DNA of 11,863 bases from Chloroflexota bacterium. GTDB lineage: Bacteria > Chloroflexota > Anaerolineae > UBA3071. Location: positions 1 to 11,863 of the forward strand of contig JACNHM010000342.1 in NCBI GenBank assembly GCA_014383605.1. The letters are read 5' to 3'. Shown here in pieces: positions 5,931-11,863 of this stretch (the stretch's first letter is position 1; each line of letters opens with the position of its first letter). The translations under genes and the position numbers were made by a program. The notes beneath the pieces are model-generated. The model was given only the letters and a program-made list of their open reading frames with translations, did no database searches and was not told where the DNA came from.

Positions 5931-8900
5931 ATGAAGATCGGCGTATATGTTTGCTATTGCGGGTCCAACATCGCCGCCACGGTGGACGTGGAGAAGGTGG
6001 CCGAGTACGCCCGGCGGCTGGAGGGCGTGGTCGTGGCCCGCACCAACAAGTACACCTGCTCCGACCCCGGCCAGGAGGCCATCCGCCAGGACATCGTCGA
6101 GCTGGGGCTGGATCGGGTGGTGGTGGGAGCCTGCTCGCCGCGCATGCACGAGCGCACCTTCCGCGCCGCCCTGCAGAAGGCGGGGCTGAACCCCTACTTC
6201 CTGGAGGTGGCCAACATCCGCGAGCACTGCTCCTGGGTGCACAGCGACATCGCCGCCGCTACCGACAAGGCCAAAGACCTCATCCGGGCCGCCGTGCAGC
6301 GGGTGTGGCAGCACCGGCCGCTCTATCCCCGCCAGGAACCGGTGACGCAGGCGGCGATGGTGGTGGGTGGCGGCATCGCCGGCATCCAGGCCGCGCTGGA
6401 CATCGCCAACGCCGGCTTCCCCGTCTACCTGGTGGAACGGCAGCCCTCCATCGGCGGGCACATGGCCCAACTCGACAAAACCTTCCCCACGCTCGACTGC
6501 TCGGCCTGCATCCTCACTCCGAAGATGGTGGACGTGTCCGCCCACCCCAACATCCATCTCATGGACTACAGCGAGGTGGTGGACGTGAAGGGCTACGTGG
6601 GCAACTTCCGGGTGCAGGTGCGCCGCAAGCCGCGCTACGTGAAGGTGAACGAATGCACCGGCTGCGGCTCCTGCGCCGAGGCTTGCCCGCGGGAGCTGCC
6701 CAGCGAGTTCGACCTGGGGCTGGCCAACCGCAAAGTGGTCTACCGCCCCTTCCCCCAGGCCGTGCCCAACGCCTTCGTCATTGACAAAGTGGGCATCGCC
6801 CCCTGCCAGGACGGCTGTCCCGCCGGCCAGCACGCCCAGGGCTACATCTCCCACATCCGCGAAGGCCACTTCGAGGAAGCGCTGCGCATCATCCGCGAGG
6901 ACAACCCCTTCCCCAGCGCCTGCGGGCGCACCTGCCATCACCCCTGCGAGGGACGCTGCAACCGCCGCCTGGTGGACGAGTCCATCTCCATCATGCACCT
7001 CAAGCGCTTCGTCGTGGACTACGTCTATGCCCACGGCCTGCCGCGGCCGCTGGATCCCGCCCCGCACATCCACGAGGAACGGGTGGCCGTCGTCGGCTCC
7101 GGTCCGGCCGGGCTGACGGCGGCCCAGGATCTGGTCAGAAAGGGCTACGGCGTGACCGTCTTCGAGGCCCTGCCCGTGGCCGGCGGCATGATGCGCACGG
7201 GCATCCCGGAGCACCGCCTGCCCAAAGGCATCCTGCAGCGGGACATTGACGACATCCTGGCTCTGGGCGTGGAGCTGCGGCTGAACAGCCCGGTGCGCGA
7301 TCCGGCCCGGCTGCTGAAGGCCAAGGGCGGCGACCACGATGCCGTCTACCTGGCCACCGGCGTCAGCCAACAGACGAGCCTGGGCATCCCCGGCGAGGAC
7401 CTGGAGGGGGTGCTGTCGGCCATCGCCTTCCTGCGCCAGGCCAACCTGGGGCGGCGGGTGAAGATCGGCAAGAAGGTGGCCGTGGTGGGCGGCGGCATCA
7501 CCGCCGTGGATGCCGCCACCACCGCCCTGCGCCTGGGCGCCGAGGAGGTCTCCCTGGTCTACCGCCGCTCGCGCGGCGAGATCCCCGCCTATCCCTGGGA
7601 GCTGGAGGAGGCGGAGGCAGAAGGGATCAAGCTGGTGCTCAACACCGTGGCCACCCGCATCCTGGGGGAAAATGGCCAGGTGGTGGGCATGGAATGCGCC
7701 CGCTCGCGGCAGTTGAGCCGCATTGACGAAACGGGCAAGCGAGTGGTGGTGCCGGAAACAGGCACCGAGTTTGTCATGGAAGTGGATACCGTCATCCGCG
7801 CCATCGGCCAGTTCTCCGATCTCACCTTCCTCGATCCGCCCTTTGACAAGCTGACCGGCGACGAAGAGACGCTGGCCACGTCGCACGTGGGCATCTTCGC
7901 CGGGCGCGGGGTCATTCCCGGCGCTGGTTTCGTCATCAACGCCGTGGCCCTGGGGCACGAGGCGGCGGCTTCCGTTGATCGCTACCTGCGGGGCGAGCCG
8001 CTGCGCCAGCCGCCGCCTGCCAAGCCTCCCGTGGAGAAATGGGACAAAGAGGAGGCCGCAACCAAGGTGCGCCTGGGGGCGATCAAGCCCGCGCCGCGCC
8101 TGGAGCCGGCGCGGCTGCCGCTGGAGCAGCGGGTGCGCACCTTCAAGGAGATCATCCTGCCCTTCACCGAGGAGGAGGCCATCGCCGAGGCCGATCGTTG
8201 CCTCGACTGCGGCATTTGCTCCGAGTGCCATCGCTGCGTGTGGGCCTGCGAGAAGGGGGCCATTGACCACAACATGCAGGAGCGGCTGGAGGAGGTCGAG
8301 GTGGGAGCCATCGTCCTGGCCACCGGCTTCGAGATGTACGACGCCCGTAAGATGCCGCAGTACGGCTACGGGCGGTTGGAGAACGTTTACACATCGCTGG
8401 AGGCGGAGCGGCTGGTCAATGCCGGCGGGCCGACGGCCGGTGAAGTCCGATTGAAGGATGGGCGCAAGCCGCAGAGCGTGGCCATCCTGCACTGCATCGG
8501 CAGCCGCGATCGCCAGCACAACGCCTACTGCTCACGGGTTTGCTGCATGCACTCCATGAAGCTGGCGCACCTTATCCGCGAGAAGACGCATGCTGAGGTG
8601 TATGAGTTCTACTTCGACATCACCGCCTTCGGCAAGGGCTACACCGAGTTCTACGACCGCGTGCAGGAAGAGGGCGTGATCTTCATCCGCGGCAAGGGCG
8701 CGCAGGTGGAATCAGGGGGCAATGGGCGGCTGCTGGTGCGCGCCGAGGACACGCTGCTGGGCGAGATCGTGGAGATCCCCGTGGACATGGTGGTGCTGGC
8801 CACGGCCATGGTGCCCGCCGCCGACGCCGAGGAGGTAGCCCAGCTCTTCCACATCACCCGCAGCGAGGATGGCTTCTTCCTGGAGGCGCACCCCAAGCTG

Positions 8901-9305
8901 CGGCCGGTGGAGACGGCCACCGATGGCATCTTCCTGGCCGGCACTTGCCAGGCCCCCAAGGACATCCCCGACACCGTGGCCCAGGCCAGCGGGGCGGCAG
9001 CGCAGGCGCTGGGCCTTCTGCAGCGGGGCAGCGTGCAGATCGAGCCGATCACGGCCGAGGTGCTGCCGCTGCGCTGCGTCGCTTGCGGGCTGTGTGTGGA
9101 GGTCTGCCCCTTCGGCGCCATCGAGATGGTGGAACAGCGCGGCCAGCCGTTGGCGGAGATCAACCCGGCGCTGTGCAAGGGCTGCGGCGTGTGCGTGGCC
9201 GCCTGCCGCGGCAAAGCCATCACCCTGCACGGCTACAGCGACCAGCAACTGCTGCTGCAACTTGGCGCCCTGCTCCGTCCGGTGGAGCTGGTGGCGACTG
9301 GATAG
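5931..9305 (+). CDS. hdrA: HdrA with an inserted GltD/NfnL-like NADPH-FAD module
   Basis: An 1124-aa flavoprotein, far longer than ordinary HdrA (about 650 aa). Residues 1-286 are the HdrA front: FAD loop GGGIAG (146-151), the hallmark 'TFPTLDCSACILTPKM', and a cluster at C242/C245/C248/C252. After Val-Ile-Asp-Lys (283-286) comes a GltD/NfnL-like unit: iron-sulfur cysteines C292, C296, C331, C335, C339, C343; an FAD loop GSGPAG (389-394); and a nucleotide loop with GGGITA (520-525) and Tyr-Arg-Arg (544-546), typical of NADPH-binding members. HdrA resumes at C757 with C760/C763/C766/C769/C773, and 'VGAIVLATGFEMYDARKM' follows. The tail is a two-cluster ferredoxin (C1049-C1059, C1082-C1092). 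The HdrA flavin is the known site of electron bifurcation. Start ATG 5931 is chosen because MKIGVYVCYCG is the usual HdrA beginning and GGAGA precedes it; the open frame from 5877 only reads repeat sequence. Confidence 0.93.
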   Translation: MKIGVYVCYCGSNIAATVDVEKVAEYARRLEGVVVARTNKYTCSDPGQEAIRQDIVELGLDRVVVGACSPRMHERTFRAALQKAGLNPYFLEVANIREHCSWVHSDIAAATDKAKDLIRAAVQRVWQHRPLYPRQEPVTQAAMVVGGGIAGIQAALDIANAGFPVYLVERQPSIGGHMAQLDKTFPTLDCSACILTPKMVDVSAHPNIHLMDYSEVVDVKGYVGNFRVQVRRKPRYVKVNECTGCGSCAEACPRELPSEFDLGLANRKVVYRPFPQAVPNAFVIDKVGIAPCQDGCPAGQHAQGYISHIREGHFEEALRIIREDNPFPSACGRTCHHPCEGRCNRRLVDESISIMHLKRFVVDYVYAHGLPRPLDPAPHIHEERVAVVGSGPAGLTAAQDLVRKGYGVTVFEALPVAGGMMRTGIPEHRLPKGILQRDIDDILALGVELRLNSPVRDPARLLKAKGGDHDAVYLATGVSQQTSLGIPGEDLEGVLSAIAFLRQANLGRRVKIGKKVAVVGGGITAVDAATTALRLGAEEVSLVYRRSRGEIPAYPWELEEAEAEGIKLVLNTVATRILGENGQVVGMECARSRQLSRIDETGKRVVVPETGTEFVMEVDTVIRAIGQFSDLTFLDPPFDKLTGDEETLATSHVGIFAGRGVIPGAGFVINAVALGHEAAASVDRYLRGEPLRQPPPAKPPVEKWDKEEAATKVRLGAIKPAPRLEPARLPLEQRVRTFKEIILPFTEEEAIAEADRCLDCGICSECHRCVWACEKGAIDHNMQERLEEVEVGAIVLATGFEMYDARKMPQYGYGRLENVYTSLEAERLVNAGGPTAGEVRLKDGRKPQSVAILHCIGSRDRQHNAYCSRVCCMHSMKLAHLIREKTHAEVYEFYFDITAFGKGYTEFYDRVQEEGVIFIRGKGAQVESGGNGRLLVRAEDTLLGEIVEIPVDMVVLATAMVPAADAEEVAQLFHITRSEDGFFLEAHPKLRPVETATDGIFLAGTCQAPKDIPDTVAQASGAAAQALGLLQRGSVQIEPITAEVLPLRCVACGLCVEVCPFGAIEMVEQRGQPLAEINPALCKGCGVCVAACRGKAITLHGYSDQQLLLQLGALLRPVELVATG

Positions 9306-9333
9306 GCATACCTACCTGTGATGAGGGAAAACA

Positions 9334-9552
9334 ATGGACTGGAGAAAGTACATCCACTCCGATCCGGAAGTGTTATTGGGCAAACCGGTAGTCAAAGGCA
9401 CGCGGCTTTCCGTTGAGTTTGTGCTGGATCTGCTTGCTGCCGGGTGGACCGAGAAGCAGATTCTGGACAATTATCCCACTCTCACACCGCAAAGCCTGCG
9501 GGCAGTGTTTGCCTTTGCGACAGAATGTATGCGTGAAGAAGCGATGTGGTAG
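9334..9552 (+). CDS. DUF433 family antitoxin-like protein
   Basis: A 72-aa protein of the usual DUF433 size. It carries the family's opening pattern (Asp-Pro-Glu-Val-Leu-x-Gly-Lys-Pro-Val-Val-Lys-Gly-Thr-Arg-Leu, residues 10-25), then a Val-x-Leu-Leu-Ala-Gly-Trp helix, a 'QILDNYPTLTPQSLRAVFAF' helix-turn-helix (42-61) and a short tail. DUF433 proteins are predicted DNA-binding antitoxins, commonly next to a DUF5615 PIN-like gene; none is seen here. GAGGG six bases before ATG 9334 supports the start. It begins 28 bases after hdrA and its stop is one base before the YgiT-type gene. It is poorer in G+C than hdrA, consistent with later insertion. Confidence 0.85.
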   Translation: MDWRKYIHSDPEVLLGKPVVKGTRLSVEFVLDLLAAGWTEKQILDNYPTLTPQSLRAVFAFATECMREEAMW

Positions 9553-9553
9553 G

Positions 9554-9790
9554 ATGTACGGATATAGATGCGAATACTGCGATGGCATCGTGCAGGAGCG
9601 GGTGGTAGAACGGGAAGCTTTCAAGCACCGACACGGCTTCGTCATCCTGGAGAACGTGCCCATTGGCGTATGCAACAAGTGTGGCTACCGGTACTACCAC
9701 TCAACCCTGTTACATCAAGTTGAAGAGATTGCTGCTACAAAGAAGACGCCAGAGCGAATGGAGCTGGTTCCCGTTGCCACTTTCACATGA
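9554..9790 (+). CDS. YgiT-type zinc-finger protein (MqsA N-domain-like antitoxin)
   Basis: A 78-aa protein with two zinc-knuckle pairs, C6-x2-C9 and C40-x2-C43. Around them are the Gly-Ile-Val-Gln-Glu-Arg-Val-Val-Glu strand and the segment 'ENVPIGVCNKCGYRYY' that define YgiT-type fingers, the N-terminal half of MqsA. The MqsA DNA-binding C-terminal domain is absent, as in most stand-alone members, which usually pair with a small toxin (often DUF4258-like). No such toxin is adjacent: the upstream neighbour is DUF433 and downstream is mvhD. ATG 9554 is chosen because it starts one base after the DUF433 stop, suggesting translational coupling; the open frame further upstream overlaps DUF433 and is not protein-like. 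Confidence 0.82.
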   Translation: MYGYRCEYCDGIVQERVVEREAFKHRHGFVILENVPIGVCNKCGYRYYHSTLLHQVEEIAATKKTPERMELVPVATFT

Positions 9791-9863
9791 AAGCTGCGGA
9801 AGAGAAGAGAAGAGACGATCCAATTCTCCGTCAGCCCCATGGACTGGAACGATCCGTACAGAC

Positions 9864-9891
9864 CCAACATCTGATACCCAATACCTGATAC
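9864..9891. repeat. Four degenerate heptamers before mvhD
   Basis: CCAACAT, CTGATAC, CCAATAC and CTGATAC run in register immediately before the mvhD ribosome site (AGAAGGA, 9894-9900). The gap 9791-9907 also holds an AGAGA-type purine run near 9801-9815 and otherwise nothing recognisable. Confidence 0.6.
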
Positions 9892-9907
9892 CGAGAAGGA
9901 CGAGCCT

Positions 9908-10363
9908 ATGAGCGACAACTTTGAACCCCGTATCGTCGGCTTCCTGTGCAACTGGTGCAGCTACGCCGGCGCCGACATGACCGGCACCAGCCGCATCCCC
10001 TATCCCGCCAACATCCGCATCATCCGTGTGCCCTGCTCGGGCCGGGTGGACCCCCTCTTCGTGCTTAAAGCCTTGCAGGAGGGGGCCGACGGCGTGATGG
10101 TGCTGGGCTGCCATCCGGGCGATTGCCACTACAGCGAAGGCAACTACCACGCCCGTCGCCGCTACGCCCTCATGCACAGCTTCCTCGATTTTGTGGGCGT
10201 CGAGACGGAGCGGCTGCACATTGACTGGGTCTCCGCCGCCGAGGGACACCGCTTCGCCCGCGTGGTGACCGACTTCACCGAGCAGGTGCAGCAACTGGGG
10301 CCGTGGAACGGCCTGCCTGCCGCGACGCGGGCGCAGGCAGGCCTGCCAAGGAGGCGCCGATGA
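9908..10363 (+). CDS. mvhD: MvhD-like [2Fe-2S] electron-transfer subunit
   Basis: A 151-aa protein of the MvhD/hydrogenase iron-sulfur subunit family, which relays electrons between a donor module and HdrA. The conserved cysteines are all visible: C14-x2-C17 in 'GFLCNWCSYAGAD', C43 in Val-Pro-Cys-Ser-Gly-Arg-Val-Asp, and C68/C73 in Gly-Cys-His-Pro-Gly-Asp-Cys-His-Tyr. The family body ends near residue 131 (Phe-Thr-Glu-Gln-Val-Gln-Gln-Leu-Gly). The last 20 residues, rich in Gly/Ala/Arg, are encoded by a perfect inverted repeat (10310-10343) and are probably a repeat-made extension. Start ATG 9908 has AGAAGGA seven bases ahead. Its stop overlaps the next start as ATGA, so the last two genes are tightly coupled. 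No hydrogenase subunit lies in the window, so its donor is probably the FrhB-like protein or HdrA's own GltD module. Confidence 0.9.
   Translation: MSDNFEPRIVGFLCNWCSYAGADMTGTSRIPYPANIRIIRVPCSGRVDPLFVLKALQEGADGVMVLGCHPGDCHYSEGNYHARRRYALMHSFLDFVGVETERLHIDWVSAAEGHRFARVVTDFTEQVQQLGPWNGLPAATRAQAGLPRRRR
10310..10343. repeat. Perfect 11-bp inverted repeat at the mvhD 3' end
   Basis: GGCCTGCCTGC (10310-10320) and GCAGGCAGGCC (10333-10343) enclose a 12-base GC-rich loop. The hairpin is inside the last codons of mvhD and ends four bases before the AAGGAGG site (10348-10354) of the next gene, so it could slow ribosomes or affect coupling. Confidence 0.75.
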
Positions 10364-11232
10364 GCGAGAGCATCCAGACCGCCCTGCGCACCCGGGCCAG
10401 GGAACTGATGGAACTGGGCGAAGTGAGCTGCGTCATCGGCTACGAGCGCAGCCCGCGGGGCCGCGTCCGTCCCGCTTTCATCTACGATCCCGCCGACGCC
10501 GAGCGGCTGGTGTGGGACGACACCTGCCATCACAACCTGATGGTCTACCTGCACGACCGCAAGACGCCGCCCCGCCGCGGCGAGGAGGTGCCACGGGTGG
10601 CCGTCGTCGCCAAACCCTGCGACGTGCGCGCGCTGAACGTGTTGCTGCACGAGGGACAGATCGAGCGGGAGAAGGTTTTCGTCATCGGCGTGGCCTGCGC
10701 CGGGATGTGCGACGAGGGCACGGAGAACGAACTGCAGGCTCGCTGCCGCCGCTGCACCGAGCGGGTGCCCATCTTCTACGACACGCTGGTGGGCGAACCG
10801 CCCAAGGTGGCGCCGGTGGACGAGGATTGGGCCGACGTGGCCGAATTGGAGGGGCTGAGCGCTGCCGAGCGGCTGGCCTTCTGGGCGCGGGAGTTCGACC
10901 GCTGCATCCGCTGCTACGCCTGCCGCCAGGCCTGCCCTGGCTGCTACTGCTTCGAGTGCATGGCCGAGCAGGTGGAGCCGCTGTGGATGTCCATCGCCAT
11001 CGAACTGCCCGAGAAGGCCTTCTTCCACGTCATGCGCGCCTACCACCTGGCAGGCCGCTGCGTGGAATGCGACGCCTGCGAGCAGGCCTGCCCCATGCAC
11101 ATCCCGCTGAGCCTGCTGAACCGCAAGCTGGCCAAGGAGGTGGAGGCGCTGTTCGGCTACCGCGCCGGCGGCGACCCCGACACGCCACCGCCCCTGGCGA
11201 CGTTTCGCAAAGATGAGGAACTGCCGCTGTAG
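10360..11232 (+). CDS. FrhB/FdhB-like 4Fe-4S electron-input protein
   Basis: A 290-aa cytoplasmic protein. The N-terminal half (residues 20-145) resembles the FrhB/FdhB fold of F420- or flavin-linked oxidoreductase beta subunits: 'VAVVAKPCDVRALNVLL' (C87), then 'VIGVACAGMCDEGTENEL' (C113, C117) and C129/C132. The C-terminal half holds two [4Fe-4S] motifs, C182/C185/C188/C192 and C234/C237/C240/C244, with extra cysteines C195, C197 and C200 beside the first. Such proteins sit beside mvhD and hdrA in bacterial Hdr clusters and are thought to pass electrons from a soluble carrier to MvhD. Whether the carrier is F420, NAD(P)H or ferredoxin is not readable here. ATG 10360 (AAGGAGG five bases ahead, ATGA overlap with mvhD) is preferred over the in-frame GTG at 10303, which would only read through the hairpin. 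It is the last redox gene. Confidence 0.82.
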   Translation: MSESIQTALRTRARELMELGEVSCVIGYERSPRGRVRPAFIYDPADAERLVWDDTCHHNLMVYLHDRKTPPRRGEEVPRVAVVAKPCDVRALNVLLHEGQIEREKVFVIGVACAGMCDEGTENELQARCRRCTERVPIFYDTLVGEPPKVAPVDEDWADVAELEGLSAAERLAFWAREFDRCIRCYACRQACPGCYCFECMAEQVEPLWMSIAIELPEKAFFHVMRAYHLAGRCVECDACEQACPMHIPLSLLNRKLAKEVEALFGYRAGGDPDTPPPLATFRKDEELPL

Positions 11233-11248
11233 TTATCCCTGGCGACGT
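11192..11248 (+). repeat. 12-bp direct repeat flanking the end of the Hdr operon
   Basis: CCCTGGCGACGT occurs at 11192-11203, inside the last codons of the FrhB-like gene, and again at 11237-11248, just after its stop. It may be a small duplication at the join between the operon and the VapBC pair. Confidence 0.5.
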
Positions 11249-11267
11249 CGGGGATGGGAGGTTTATT

Positions 11268-11525
11268 ATGTTGGCAGTTAGAGGTATTTACAAAGACGGA
11301 CAAATCAATCTGCTGGAACCGGTGAGTTTGACAGGGCCTCGTCTGGTTACGATTACATTTCTGGATGAGGCGCCTATCCAGTCGCCCGTGAACCACGAAG
11401 GGCTGGAAGCCCTGGAAGGGATCGTCGGCTTGCTGCGAGACCTGACGCCGAAAGAAGAAGAACGCTTCGACGAAGCGATCGAGCGTCGAAGCCCCTTCAT
11501 TGGCCCCCGTGAGGTGGCGTGGTGA
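11268..11525 (+). CDS. VapB-type antitoxin (AF2212/DUF104-like)
   Basis: An 85-aa protein. The N-terminus 'VRGIYKDGQINLLEPVSL' (4-21) followed by a Val-Thr-Ile-Thr-Phe strand is the swapped beta-strand pattern of small antitoxins of the AF2212/DUF104 kind, which bind DNA as dimers. The C-terminal half is helical and acidic (Leu-Glu-Ala-Leu-Glu-Gly, then Lys-Glu-Glu-Glu-Arg) and would wrap the toxin. GGGAGG six bases before ATG 11268 supports the start. The stop TGA overlaps the toxin GTG (GTGA), the classic antitoxin-toxin coupling. No separate promoter is evident in the 35-base gap, so it may be read from the Hdr operon. It is AT-richer than the genes before it. Confidence 0.78.
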   Translation: MLAVRGIYKDGQINLLEPVSLTGPRLVTITFLDEAPIQSPVNHEGLEALEGIVGLLRDLTPKEEERFDEAIERRSPFIGPREVAW

Positions 11526-11863
11526 GACAACGCTTGCTCGACACAGACACCATGTCATTCATGCTGAAAGATCACTTCGGTGTAGCTGACAAAGCCAGGG
11601 CTTACATCCGGGAGCATGGCCCGGTCGCTATCAGCACTATCACTTGTTACGAAATCTTGCGTGGACTGCACTACGCAGGAGCTACGCGCAAACTGGCAGC
11701 GTTTGAACGCTTTATGGCCGCTAACATCATTCTGCCCTTCGACCTGTCAGCCAGCCGCAGAACTGCTGGGATTTATGCCACCCTGCGCCGGGACGGTCAA
11801 CTGCTTGAGGATGCAGATCTTTTTATCGGCAGCATCGCACTGGCCAACAATTGTGTGCTAGTG
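11522..11863 (+). CDS. vapC: VapC-like PIN-domain toxin (3' end beyond the window)
   Basis: A partial gene: 114 codons are visible, with no stop before the window ends. It starts at GTG 11522, overlapping the antitoxin stop, with GAGGTGG (11511-11517) ahead. The PIN nuclease pattern is clear. Residues 5-10 are Leu-Leu-Asp-Thr-Asp-Thr with the first catalytic Asp7. Glu44 lies in 'CYEILRGL', and Asp97/Asp99 lie in 'LLEDADLFIGSIALANN' (94-110). These acidic residues hold the metal ion of a VapC ribonuclease that cleaves tRNA or rRNA. Only the final strand and fourth acidic region are missing, as typical VapC proteins are about 130 aa. It appears intact so far. Confidence 0.85.
   Translation, partial: MRQRLLDTDTMSFMLKDHFGVADKARAYIREHGPVAISTITCYEILRGLHYAGATRKLAAFERFMAANIILPFDLSASRRTAGIYATLRRDGQLLEDADLFIGSIALANNCVLV

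Noticed and set aside
5304..8519. Very long minus-strand open frame (1071 codons) antisense to hdrA
   Set aside because: It is an artefact of high third-position GC: the product is His/Gly/Val-rich, has no recognisable domain, and spans two genes plus the octamer spacer, while the plus strand encodes clear HdrA motifs.
11616..11861. Plus-strand open frame of 81 codons near the window end
   Set aside because: It is out of frame with the PIN toxin starting at GTG 11522, whose frame stays open and carries the PIN catalytic residues.

Overview
The window reads as a high-GC bacterial chromosome segment carrying a heterodisulfide-reductase-type flavin/iron-sulfur operon interleaved with small toxin-antitoxin (TA)-type genes. 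The core redox genes are very GC-rich (46 of 60 bases G/C at 6661-6720), while the small genes between and after them are nearer 50% (31/60 at 9361-9420; 29/60 at 11281-11340). Soluble Hdr genes with MvhD, UPF0175, DUF433 and MNT/HEPN proteins, and short heptamer/octamer repeats between genes, would fit an anaerobic or thermophilic Chloroflexota (Anaerolineae-like) genome. That is a low-confidence inference: no marker gene is present.

Left part (1-1468). The 3' end of a tRNA is followed by a 12-bp perfect hairpin. Then, on the minus strand, a promoter drives a UPF0175 antitoxin-like gene. Its expected PIN (DUF3368) partner survives only as a 26-codon stub ending inside a nested inverted-repeat element. 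A HEAT-repeat-like protein of unknown role follows.

Middle left (1532-3425). A divergent sigma70-type promoter, with a dyad over its -35, drives an unrecognised two-anchor membrane protein and a class IV PLP aminotransferase resembling D-amino-acid transaminase.

Main operon (3509-11232). A near-consensus promoter with a 9-bp inverted repeat over its -35 and a structured leader precedes four redox genes: an HdrC-HdrB fusion, an 1124-aa HdrA with a complete GltD/NfnL-like NADPH module inserted at one point of the HdrA fold, an MvhD-like [2Fe-2S] protein, and an FrhB/FdhB-like 4Fe-4S protein. No hydrogenase or separate NADH-oxidoreductase gene is present. The simplest reading is a soluble electron-bifurcating or confurcating complex: NADPH would enter through the built-in GltD domain or the FrhB-like/MvhD arm, be split at the HdrA flavin, and be used by HdrCB to reduce a disulfide-like acceptor. 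The true acceptor is unknown.

TA-type genes interrupt this operon. An in-frame MNT-HEPN (MntA-HepT) fusion lies between hdrCB and hdrA, a DUF433 plus YgiT-type zinc-finger pair lies between hdrA and mvhD, and a VapBC pair with a GTGA overlap follows the last gene and runs off the window. Short-period repeats sit in the gaps next to several of these. The most unusual items are the HdrA-GltD insertion, the one-chain MNT-HEPN protein with an internal start signal, the truncated PIN gene beside an inverted-repeat element, and the hairpin that writes the C-terminus of MvhD.
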